The position numbers and the translations under genes were made by a program. The notes below the pieces were generated by a model. The model saw nothing but the letters and a program-made list of their open reading frames with translations. It searched no databases and was not told the DNA's origin. Positions 7,937 to 16,157 of a stretch of 64,000 bases of DNA are shown here, piece by piece; the stretch's first letter is position 1, and each line of letters begins with the position of its first letter. The DNA is from an uncultured Flavobacteriales bacterium (GTDB taxonomy: Bacteria; Bacteroidota; Bacteroidia; Flavobacteriales_D; Crocinitomicaceae), in assembly GCA_913056215.1 (NCBI GenBank), contig CAJXMN010000004.1, positions 1 to 64,000 on the forward strand, in the 5' to 3' direction.

Positions 7937-10306
7937 ATGGATGGAATAGAAAAATACTTAGAAGAATTAACTTCAAAATCTCAAAAATACCTCAATAAAG
8001 CATACAATCTTAATGCATTCCGTCCATCAAACTTTGAGTTGATAAATTTCTATTTATTAGATAAAGCTATCAATCAGCAGCGGAACTTATACATACAGGT
8101 AAACGACCCTAAACAGAGAAATGAAACTTACCGACCTTCATTTTTGACTATCGCTATTTCTTTATTCTTTAAAAATTATTGTGATAATGACAACGTAGAA
8201 TACAAAGTGGGTGATATTTTACAAAAAGGTAAAACAAGATATGAATATGTTAAAAAAAATAATAACGGTACGCATCGCTTGAAAACATCCAGCGCAGTTT
8301 ATCCTGAAGTTTCATCAAAAAATTTACGAAAATATGCCAAAGTAAATGCCAAATTATCGAATAGAAAGGTTAAAACAGGGTTTAAACACTATAAGAACTT
8401 CTTTAACCAAGTATTTGAAGGAATTGGCGAACAATTGCCTTATCAATTCAAGTATAAAGCAACTATAATCCTTGACAAAAAACCTTTTCTAAAGGAACTC
8501 AAAGACCAATCCTTTACTGACATTGATCTTACAAAGGCTATCCCATTTCAATGGGTTAACAAAAATGGAAAATTTGAAACCCCAAAGGTTCCTATTGACC
8601 CAATGATTTATATGGGACCCGATTATGACACCATCAAAGAAAATATTATTGACCAAGGAATCAATATTGAATCAGTAATTATAATCGGGAAAAACAAGTA
8701 CAAAGAAGATGATTTGCTAAAACTGAAGCAAGATCTAAGATATGAAGAAGTTCCCTTTTCAATTCTTATCGGCAACGAAGAAATTAATGACGATAATGAT
8801 TTATTTCTACAATGGAAATGGACACCGGAAGAAATATCTATACTAAATGATATTGAACAAGCTGTTATCTCAAGTATAGAAGTTCCAGAAAACAATTTTA
8901 TAGGCCAAATAGTAAAAGTTGAAACTTTCATAAAAGGACTAAAAAGTAAATACAGTTTTGAGCTTCCTTCCTTTGCGAAAATAAAGAAACTTTTATACGC
9001 CTTAGCCTTGCCCAATACAGAAGGTAGAATAGCAAACCAAATAGAATACATTCGCTATCGAATAAACAAAGACTTCACTGAAAGTATTAAGTCTGAATTA
9101 CTTAATCAAAATATTGACCCACAAGAGACTTTAGCTCGGTTTGCTAAAAAAGTTGATGAGATTTTTAAAGTTTTCAAAAACATAAAATTCGACGAAATAA
9201 ATGATATAGAGTTTGACTTTTTGGTTGTTCCTAACTTTTTTGAAGATATATGGAAAGATGAAAGTGATTTTAAGCTTCTAAGCTTTAAAGAATTTAAGAA
9301 AAGAATAGATGGGTTTACCACTGTAAAAAACTTCCTTTTTATCAGTCCATTTGGTTATCAAATCTACACTGAAGATTTGCTAAAACTTTGTAGGAACACA
9401 AATCACAATTATCAATTTTTATGTTACCCTGAAGAAGTACAAGTTGTAGAGACTTTACAGAATCGGCATAAACGAAAGGTCTTAGAAGAATTAAGCTCTA
9501 AGAACCGCAGGGAACTAAGTGAAGTTAAATTCTCTATTCCTAAAAATGAGCCTGAACCAGAAAATATTGCCGAACTCATCGGGAGAATAAGCAGCAATGA
9601 CCATTCAAATAATGGTCGCTATACTTATGAGTACTCAGAATCAGTTAACTACGAAATTGAGTGTGTGGATGGTGAACCAATTATTGTAGAAGGCAGTAAA
9701 TCCGTCTTATTGGAAAACACGCACAAAAAGAGAAGAATTAGAGTACGTAGTTTAAAAAGAGATGACAAAATAAGAGTGTATTCAAATCTAAGAAAAGAAA
9801 TCCTATTTGATACTGCAACTAAACAAGATGAAAGTGGTAGCTTTTCAAAAATTGAAAGCAATGCACAACTTTGGAAACAATGCCTTCAGGAATATTACAG
9901 TAACCAAAATGCACTATATTCTGAAGATGATTTGCTAAAAGATTTACAGAAAAATGGGGTTTCAATTACTAGTAGTTATACACTTCGTAATTGGCTAAGT
10001 TCTGAAAGTACCATTAAGTTTCCACAAAAAACAGATGATTTGTATGCTATAAATAAATGCATTGATAATCCAGTTTTTAAAAGTAAATTACCGGAAATAA
10101 TCAAAAGCAAAGAAGTTTACAACGGAATAATGATAGCTTTGGGGCGTGATTTGAGCGATGAAGTGATGGATTATATTTTAAAAGGTAAAAAAGGAGAAAT
10201 CTTATCTACTTTTTCAGATGATGAGATAAAGTCAATTGTTAAAAGTACCGCACCTTTAAAAACCATCAGTGAAATCAATATTACAGAACAAAATGAAACA
10301 GAATGA
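7937..10306 (+). CDS. drmE: DrmE-like protein, first gene of a type-2 DISARM-like operon
   Basis: A 789-residue protein without signal peptide or membrane segments, rich in Lys, Asn and Glu. I assign it to DrmE from three things: its size, its place directly upstream of drmA-drmB, and its layout. The layout is an internal alpha/beta segment (VIIIGKNKYKEDDLLKLK ... FSILIG, about 250-290) and a C-terminal helical domain (LWKQCLQEYY ... GVSITSSYTLRNWL ... ALGRDLSDEVMDYIL, about 650-760). DrmE marks type 2 DISARM, an anti-phage system, and its biochemical role is not established. The 3' end overlaps drmA by 14 nt (ATG at 10293). The family assignment is from context and pattern, not from a profile search. 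Confidence 0.6.
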   Translation: MDGIEKYLEELTSKSQKYLNKAYNLNAFRPSNFELINFYLLDKAINQQRNLYIQVNDPKQRNETYRPSFLTIAISLFFKNYCDNDNVEYKVGDILQKGKTRYEYVKKNNNGTHRLKTSSAVYPEVSSKNLRKYAKVNAKLSNRKVKTGFKHYKNFFNQVFEGIGEQLPYQFKYKATIILDKKPFLKELKDQSFTDIDLTKAIPFQWVNKNGKFETPKVPIDPMIYMGPDYDTIKENIIDQGINIESVIIIGKNKYKEDDLLKLKQDLRYEEVPFSILIGNEEINDDNDLFLQWKWTPEEISILNDIEQAVISSIEVPENNFIGQIVKVETFIKGLKSKYSFELPSFAKIKKLLYALALPNTEGRIANQIEYIRYRINKDFTESIKSELLNQNIDPQETLARFAKKVDEIFKVFKNIKFDEINDIEFDFLVVPNFFEDIWKDESDFKLLSFKEFKKRIDGFTTVKNFLFISPFGYQIYTEDLLKLCRNTNHNYQFLCYPEEVQVVETLQNRHKRKVLEELSSKNRRELSEVKFSIPKNEPEPENIAELIGRISSNDHSNNGRYTYEYSESVNYEIECVDGEPIIVEGSKSVLLENTHKKRRIRVRSLKRDDKIRVYSNLRKEILFDTATKQDESGSFSKIESNAQLWKQCLQEYYSNQNALYSEDDLLKDLQKNGVSITSSYTLRNWLSSESTIKFPQKTDDLYAINKCIDNPVFKSKLPEIIKSKEVYNGIMIALGRDLSDEVMDYILKGKKGEILSTFSDDEIKSIVKSTAPLKTISEINITEQNETE

Positions 10307-12503
10307 TATAGACTTTTTAGCAAGAGAAAAATTCCAAAATAGAATTCAAAAGGGAATGATTGGTCCGGGTTCTGATACTTGGGGTTTACCAGACAGAGAA
10401 GAAATTATTTCTAATGATACGCCGTTACAACGATATTTTTCGGGTGTTTTATTCCCTGAAAAAGAAAAAGTTACCACACAAGATGAAGAAGATACCGCAT
10501 CACTGCAGAGCAATTCTGAAATAGCCGATCCAGAACCTAATGAAAGTACTGAAGCAGAAAGCGAAGAAGAACAAGATAAACCTCAATCGAGTTCTGAAAG
10601 CGAAGCAGATAAGATTAGCAAGACAAATTTTTTCCCAACCAATATCGGTCTCTCAGTTTGTGTGCCTAAAGAAACGGCTGAATTTGATGTTATATTTTCA
10701 TTTGGCTTATATCATCAACCTAAAAATAAGGATATAAAAATAAAAATTAATGAACAGGGATATCGTTCCTTTTTTGAAGAAAAGCATATTCCCTACGGGT
10801 TTCCATTCAAAGATATTTTGAAATACGAAGATGGATTTATGTTTTTGGAACGCCCTTTAAAAGGGTTTGCAGGTGGAAAAGGGAAACAACGAAGTGGAGA
10901 GTATAAACAGTTTGATGAATTTAAACGAATAAGTAATCTAAAGGATTCTTCAGCACAATATTACATTGATAGGCTCGACAGATTGATTAGTCAAAGTAGA
11001 GTTTGGAAACGAGTTGACTATGAAATTCAAAAAACTATTCCTGTTCAATCCACAGAAAATCCAACTTCCTTAAATATAGAAAGTGAAACAAACAAAGGAA
11101 CGGATATAGGGTATAATATGAGGGTTATTGAACAAGGCAATAGGAAATTTATAAAAGTCCAATTGGTCAACCTTTCTGAAAAACAATCGCAAAAAAGGTT
11201 TTCCAATAAGAATGAGAACTTAAATCTCAAAAGTATCTTCCAAGCTGAAATTAAAGTGAATTCCGTACATTTTCTTCCTTTTGAAAACCATAGTCCAAGA
11301 AGTAAAGATTTTCAAGATGATGAAGCAAAAGAGTTAGATTTTATTTATCGTTCCATAAATAATTATTCAATCGGACACAATTGTTCTACGTATTGGGATG
11401 AAAGTCACACTGAAATAAAGACTACATTTCTTCCAGTTCAAGATGTTAAAGACACCGTAAATACATTTAGTAAAGAAGATAAAAAGCTAAATAGAGCATT
11501 AGATGTCAAAAACCTGTCTGTATGGGGGCTTAATCAAAATGACTTAATAGAACATCTCGATTATTTTATCGCCCAATATTCCGATTGGATTGAAAAACAG
11601 AAGGAGTTAAACAGTAAAGAAAATACAGAGAATCAAAAAATCGGAAAAGATATAATTGACCGACAAGAAGCAAACTTAAATCGATTAAATAAAAATATAA
11701 AATTATTACAAGATGAAGATGTTTTAAGAGCTTTCAGGATAGCCAACACCGCAATGTATATTCAACTCATTACTTCAAATGATGATGATTTTGCAATAAC
11801 GGAAAAGGAGCTCAAAGATGCATCAAAAGAGAACCTTGACAGTTTAAACTTTTTTGAAAATTATGATGCTGAAAAAAGAGTCCGAAACGGAAAAATTGAT
11901 TTTGTTCCTGCTTATCGGCCATTTCAATTGGCATTTCTACTTTTAAGCATAGATGGTATTGTAAACCCAGAAAGTCAATCAAGAAATAATATAGTTGATT
12001 TAATTTGGTTTCCCACAGGTGGCGGTAAAACAGAAGCATATTTGGCAGTTGCAGCACTAACGATTGCTTTCAGAAGGTTAAATAATGAAACCGGATTTGA
12101 AGGTACTTCCGTCATAATGCGTTATACTTTAAGACTGCTTACTGCACAACAATTTGAAAGGGCTTCTCGTTTGATAACAGCATTAGAATTTTTAAGAAAG
12201 CAAAAAGAATTTTCTAATGATTTGAAAGACGAACCAATCTCAATTGGTTTATGGGTGGGAATGGGTTCGACACCTAATGATATCAAAGGAGCTAAAAGTC
12301 AAATTCGTAAAATCGAAAATGAATGCAACAAAAAAAACGGAAACCCGGAAGAGCAGAATTCATTTCAGATAAGTAGCTGCCCTTGGTGTGGCACGAAATT
12401 AATTACACCTTACACAACTAAAAGTGGAAATGTTGTTTGGAAATCGGGATTCTCACATAGCAAGAAAGAAGGTTTTATAATGAAGTGTAATAACGAAGCT
12501 TGA
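10293..12503 (+). CDS. drmA: DrmA-like SF2 helicase, N-terminal part (frame breaks at 12501)
   Basis: The first 736 residues of the DISARM helicase. I prefer the ATG at 10293 over an upstream in-frame GTG at 10269. After a short N-terminal segment there is a long acidic Glu/Ser linker (about 50-105). The body contains helicase motif I (WFPTGGGKTEAYL, about 572), the motif-Ia region RYTLRLLTAQQ, and a zinc-knuckle half CPWCGTKL (about 696) with its partner KCNNEA at the very end. The TGA at 12501-12503 interrupts the knuckle. Helicase motifs II-VI continue at once in the next frame, and one added base before ACTTGC would restore KCNNEAC and the downstream reading. DrmA/DrmB load on DNA and act in self/non-self discrimination in DISARM. 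As written the product lacks motifs II-VI and should be inactive unless the frame is recoded. Confidence 0.82.
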   Translation: MKQNDIDFLAREKFQNRIQKGMIGPGSDTWGLPDREEIISNDTPLQRYFSGVLFPEKEKVTTQDEEDTASLQSNSEIADPEPNESTEAESEEEQDKPQSSSESEADKISKTNFFPTNIGLSVCVPKETAEFDVIFSFGLYHQPKNKDIKIKINEQGYRSFFEEKHIPYGFPFKDILKYEDGFMFLERPLKGFAGGKGKQRSGEYKQFDEFKRISNLKDSSAQYYIDRLDRLISQSRVWKRVDYEIQKTIPVQSTENPTSLNIESETNKGTDIGYNMRVIEQGNRKFIKVQLVNLSEKQSQKRFSNKNENLNLKSIFQAEIKVNSVHFLPFENHSPRSKDFQDDEAKELDFIYRSINNYSIGHNCSTYWDESHTEIKTTFLPVQDVKDTVNTFSKEDKKLNRALDVKNLSVWGLNQNDLIEHLDYFIAQYSDWIEKQKELNSKENTENQKIGKDIIDRQEANLNRLNKNIKLLQDEDVLRAFRIANTAMYIQLITSNDDDFAITEKELKDASKENLDSLNFFENYDAEKRVRNGKIDFVPAYRPFQLAFLLLSIDGIVNPESQSRNNIVDLIWFPTGGGKTEAYLAVAALTIAFRRLNNETGFEGTSVIMRYTLRLLTAQQFERASRLITALEFLRKQKEFSNDLKDEPISIGLWVGMGSTPNDIKGAKSQIRKIENECNKKNGNPEEQNSFQISSCPWCGTKLITPYTTKSGNVVWKSGFSHSKKEGFIMKCNNEA

Positions 12504-13969
12504 CTTGCTCAAATGGAATTTCTGTACAAGTTATTGATGAAGAACTATATCAAAAGCCGCCTACCCTACTATTTGGTACTGTCGACAAATTTGCGATGTT
12601 GGCTTGGCAAAACAAAGCGCACAACTTTTTTAATTCTTTAGATGACGAAAAGTTACCCCCTGATTTGATTATTCAAGATGAATTACACCTATTAAGTGGT
12701 CCACTTGGTTCTATAACAGGAATTTTTGAAAGTGTCATTGAAGATTTGGCAACTAAAAACGGAATACCCCCCAAAATAATTGCTTCAACTGCAACTACAA
12801 GAAATACAGAATTTCAGGTTAACAATCTTTATGGTAATAGAGATGTCAATGTATTTCCCCCTTCAGGAACAAATTATAATGACAGCTATTTTGCCGTAGA
12901 AAGTGATAAAAGCAAACGTAGATATATTGGGTTTATGCCAACAGGTAAAACTTCAATTGATACCCAGTTGCAAATGTTGGCGCATTTATTAGTAGCCCGC
13001 TTAGAAGTCTATGATGACCAAAAAACTAAAAATTCGATTGATAAATATTGGACGATTGTTTCTTATTACAACAGCTTAAAGGATGTAGGGAAAATATTTA
13101 ATAAAGTTGGTGATGAAGTCTCAACTTTCACGTCAACATTGCAACATAGATTAAATGAAATTTTTAGAGACGGTTCGAAAGAATATACCTTTAACCACTT
13201 TGGACTTCCAAATCGCACACAGGAACTAACCAGTCGAATTGATAGCACCAAAATAAAATCAGTTTTAGGGAAAATTGAGACGTCCTTCAACAATGAAAAT
13301 ATAACGCATAGTCAAAAAGGTTATACCTATCTAAATGATGTAGTAGATTTTGTTTTAGCTACAAATATGATTTCGGTTGGAATTGATATAAGCAGATTAA
13401 ATATTATGCTTATTAATGGTATGCCTAAAAACATTGCTGAATACATCCAGGCATCCAGTAGAATTGGAAGAAGTACAAAAGGATTAGCCATAACTCTTTT
13501 AAATCCCAATAGAGCAAGAGAAAAATCATATTTCGAACATTTTAATAATTTTCACCAAGCATTTTATAAAAATGTAGAACCATTGAGTATAACGCCATTT
13601 ACGGACAATACAATTGATAAAATGCTTTCAAGTTTAATGGTAACTTACATCAGAAATAAGATACCCGGAAAAACAGGAAATAAAGATGTCGTGCACTTCC
13701 AGAAAGAAGATATTGAAGGTCTAAAAACCTTGATAAAAAATCGTTTCGGAGAACATACGGCGGAGTTCAATTGGTTTGAACGGAAATTAGACAATTTAGC
13801 TTACGATTGGATTGCAAGGATTAGAGAATCAGGCATAAAAGAATATAAAGAATTATTAAAAAAGCCGGCAGAGAAAAATGAGAACCAAGATTGGGTCTTA
13901 ATGCAATCGATGAGAGAAATTGACAGCAATACCTACATTAATATTAAAGCGAACTTTAGAGATGAGTGA
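12500..13969 (+). CDS. drmA: DrmA-like SF2 helicase, C-terminal part (continuation after frameshift)
   Basis: 489 codons opening at a TTG that overlaps the preceding stop. It carries the second half of the same helicase: IQVIDEELYQKPP-type entry, motif II as QDELHLL (about residue 59), motif III ASTATTRN (about 95), motif V SVGIDISRLN (about 290) and motif VI QASSRIGRS (about 317). None of these occurs in the upstream part, and motif I is absent here, so the two frames form one ~1230-residue DrmA. The break could be a real single-base deletion, a sequencing error or programmed frameshifting. Independent translation from the TTG would give an ATPase without a Walker A motif. The last 8 nt overlap the start of drmB (ATGAGTGA). 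Confidence 0.82.
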   Translation: MTCSNGISVQVIDEELYQKPPTLLFGTVDKFAMLAWQNKAHNFFNSLDDEKLPPDLIIQDELHLLSGPLGSITGIFESVIEDLATKNGIPPKIIASTATTRNTEFQVNNLYGNRDVNVFPPSGTNYNDSYFAVESDKSKRRYIGFMPTGKTSIDTQLQMLAHLLVARLEVYDDQKTKNSIDKYWTIVSYYNSLKDVGKIFNKVGDEVSTFTSTLQHRLNEIFRDGSKEYTFNHFGLPNRTQELTSRIDSTKIKSVLGKIETSFNNENITHSQKGYTYLNDVVDFVLATNMISVGIDISRLNIMLINGMPKNIAEYIQASSRIGRSTKGLAITLLNPNRAREKSYFEHFNNFHQAFYKNVEPLSITPFTDNTIDKMLSSLMVTYIRNKIPGKTGNKDVVHFQKEDIEGLKTLIKNRFGEHTAEFNWFERKLDNLAYDWIARIRESGIKEYKELLKKPAEKNENQDWVLMQSMREIDSNTYINIKANFRDE

Positions 13970-15905
13970 TTATAAATATACCGAAACGCAAACAAGAAAA
14001 GTTATAAGCTCTTATGGCGGTGTTGAGTCAATCATCGAAACACCTAAAGGAGCATTGAAAATTGAGCCTTTTGACAAATGGCCATTTTTTAGGGCTATTC
14101 AAGATGGTAAAATTCAACCGGAAGAATTTGTTATTAACGACAATAGGTTATTAAAACGTCTTCAAACTCAAAAAGGATTTCCGAAACTCAAAGAATTTTT
14201 GAGAATTCCACCTAATCACGCACATCCCCAAAATAAATCAATTCCAGTTAACTCTTTAGAAACGATTAGCTCAACCTATTTCCCTGAATGGTTCTATTGT
14301 AATAATTGCGAACGATTTAAAAATATTCACGAATGGTGGCGAGAATGGAAAAGGATTATTCAAAAACACAGAGGACAAGCAAATAAAAGTGATTTTATTC
14401 CGCCTAAATGTCCGTATTGCTATGATAAAGTCAAGGAAAATCAAAAAAAAAGCGGCAAATGGAACCGTTTTTATTATGATTTAGAACAGGTTCGGTTCGT
14501 GATGACAGCACCAACAGGTGAAATAAGAGATTTCCCTTGGGAACGGTGGAACAAGGCTACAAAAGAGTTCTCAGAAAATCAAGATGACAGTACTGATAAA
14601 AAGAAAAGCGGAATTCATTTTGATTGGGAAAATTTATGTTGCGACAACCCTGATTTGAAATATTTTAAATCGCAAAAGTATTCTGATTTGGCGGGTATTC
14701 GCATCGAGTGTAAAAATTGTGGTGCTAAAAATACCTTGTCCGGTTTTTTTGGAACAAGGGTGAGGGTTCCAAAGAAAAATGACATTTATTTCAAACCCGT
14801 TTTAAGGACCAGTAATAGTTGCTATTATCCAATATTGGTAAGTAGTATTTATTTGCCAACAAAAAGAGAAATTGATATTGAAGACCAAAAAGCAATAAAA
14901 GATTGGAACGAAGAAGGAGAAGATCTTGATTTCATTTTCAAGGCACTTAAAAAAAAATACCCTATAGAAAAAATTAAAAACTTTATTAATGGAAATATAG
15001 AAGGAGAATTTGAGCCTGAAATTGAATACAGATTAAAAGAGTTTGACTTCATTACAGAGCCAAGCAGAGAGAAATATCCTAAAGCCGAATCAGATGACCA
15101 TAATTTGGTTTTTAAAAGGGAGAAATTAACTCAGTTATCCAAATATGGCATAAATAATTTAACAGCAATAAAACGCCTAAAAATAACAACCGTTCAGACG
15201 GCTTATTCAAGACAGGAACCCATTGATAGTGATCAATTTTTAAATGATGAAAAATCAGAGAATAATATCGAAGCAAAATACACTTCAAAATGGGCAAACC
15301 AAACAAAATATTTACCTGCTATTGAAAGTTTTGGCGAAGGTATTTTCCTTTCACTCGAAGAAGAAAAAATAAATAAATGGCTTAACGCTTCAAACAGAAA
15401 TGAAAAATTTAAGGACAGAATAAAACAATTATTTGAGAACTCAAAAAACAGTGACTTAACGAGTGTTCAGAAAAAATTTAAGGATGAAAATCATTTATCT
15501 CGCTTTGTGCTTATTCACACTTTATCACACATTTTGATTAAAGAATTGGAATTCTTGTGTGGTTATCCTGCAACCTCTTTAAACGAGCGGCTGTTTATTG
15601 ATGAAAATCAAATGGCGGGAGTATTAATTTATACCGTTGCAGGTGCAGAAGGAAGTTATGGCGGTTTAGTTTCTCAAGCTTCTGAAAAGAATTTCAACCG
15701 AATATTAGATTCAGCTTTATATAGGGCAGAAGATTGTGCTTCAGATCCAATTTGTTACAATACAGAAGATGGTCAAGGTGTTGGTGGATTAAATATGGCA
15801 GCTTGTTATTCTTGCTCATTATTGCCGGAAAACTCTTGCGAAGAATTTAATAGTTTTCTTGACCGTTCCTTGCTGATTGATGATGAATATGGTTTTTTTA
15901 AATAG
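13962..15905 (+). CDS. drmB: DrmB, DUF1998 zinc-binding partner of the DISARM helicase
   Basis: A 647-residue protein. I chose the ATG at 13962 (MSDYKYTETQTRKVISSYGG), which overlaps the drmA stop, over an upstream TTG at 13920. It has several Cys pairs likely to bind zinc: FYCNNCERF and PPKCPYCYDK (about 110-150) and IECKNCGAK (about 247). The C-terminal DUF1998 domain starts at HTLSHILIKELEFLCGYP (about 520) and includes AGAEGSYGGL, CASDPICYN (about 592) and AACYSCSLLPENSCEEFN (about 610-628), then LDRSLL. DrmB forms a complex with DrmA in DISARM. In complete type 2 systems drmC (PLD nuclease) and a cytosine methyltransferase would be expected nearby. Neither is in the window. Confidence 0.87.
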   Translation: MSDYKYTETQTRKVISSYGGVESIIETPKGALKIEPFDKWPFFRAIQDGKIQPEEFVINDNRLLKRLQTQKGFPKLKEFLRIPPNHAHPQNKSIPVNSLETISSTYFPEWFYCNNCERFKNIHEWWREWKRIIQKHRGQANKSDFIPPKCPYCYDKVKENQKKSGKWNRFYYDLEQVRFVMTAPTGEIRDFPWERWNKATKEFSENQDDSTDKKKSGIHFDWENLCCDNPDLKYFKSQKYSDLAGIRIECKNCGAKNTLSGFFGTRVRVPKKNDIYFKPVLRTSNSCYYPILVSSIYLPTKREIDIEDQKAIKDWNEEGEDLDFIFKALKKKYPIEKIKNFINGNIEGEFEPEIEYRLKEFDFITEPSREKYPKAESDDHNLVFKREKLTQLSKYGINNLTAIKRLKITTVQTAYSRQEPIDSDQFLNDEKSENNIEAKYTSKWANQTKYLPAIESFGEGIFLSLEEEKINKWLNASNRNEKFKDRIKQLFENSKNSDLTSVQKKFKDENHLSRFVLIHTLSHILIKELEFLCGYPATSLNERLFIDENQMAGVLIYTVAGAEGSYGGLVSQASEKNFNRILDSALYRAEDCASDPICYNTEDGQGVGGLNMAACYSCSLLPENSCEEFNSFLDRSLLIDDEYGFFK

Positions 15906-16047
15906 TAAAGAATATGCCAAAGCTAAAGCCATACACATTTGCAATTCGCTGCAGCCAGCCGCGCAAGCCAAAATTGCAAAAGAGTATGTCTCTGACAACG
16001 CTGAAAACCAAGCAGAAGGAAGAAAGCCAGCAGAGAACATTGTATAA
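15889..16047 (+). CDS. Small ORF overlapping the end of drmB, possibly a truncated gene
   Basis: A 52-codon ORF (MVFLNSKEYAKAKAIHIC...AENIV) starts inside drmB with a 17-nt overlap, the same coupling used by the other genes of this operon. It has an Ala/Lys/Glu-rich helical composition. Its stop codon (16045-16047) falls within the first bases of the left arm of a long inverted repeat. The simplest reading is the 5' remnant of a further operon gene, perhaps drmC, cut off where the palindrome begins. I cannot match the sequence to DrmC or any other family, and it may not be expressed. Confidence 0.35.
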   Translation: MVFLNSKEYAKAKAIHICNSLQPAAQAKIAKEYVSDNAENQAEGRKPAENIV

Positions 16048-16151
16048 GCGTAATGCGGGTTGTGTGGCTAAAATTCAGTATTTTGGCATCTATTAAAGTT
16101 AGGTGTAAACGGAGAGTGAATCGCTCCGAAATCCCGCACTACGCTTATACT
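16041..16151. repeat. Long inverted repeat at the right edge of the defence island
   Basis: Arms of about 18 bp, GTATAAGCGTAATGCGGG on the left and CCCGCACTACGCTTATAC on the right, differ at one position and are separated by roughly 70 nt. Inside is a smaller stem, CGGAG...CTCCG. It lies between the convergent drm operon and valS. It may act as a bidirectional transcript end, but no poly-T tract follows. Its size and mismatched arms resemble the palindromes at 7688-7908, although it lacks the AAC/GTT ends of an attC. Confidence 0.6.
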
Positions 16152-16157
16152 TGACCC

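Noticed and set aside
10269-10292. GTG at 10269 as the start of drmA, and TTG at 13920 as the start of drmB.
   Set aside because: Both would create longer overlaps and non-family N-termini. The ATGs at 10293 and 13962 give the short overlaps typical of the operon.
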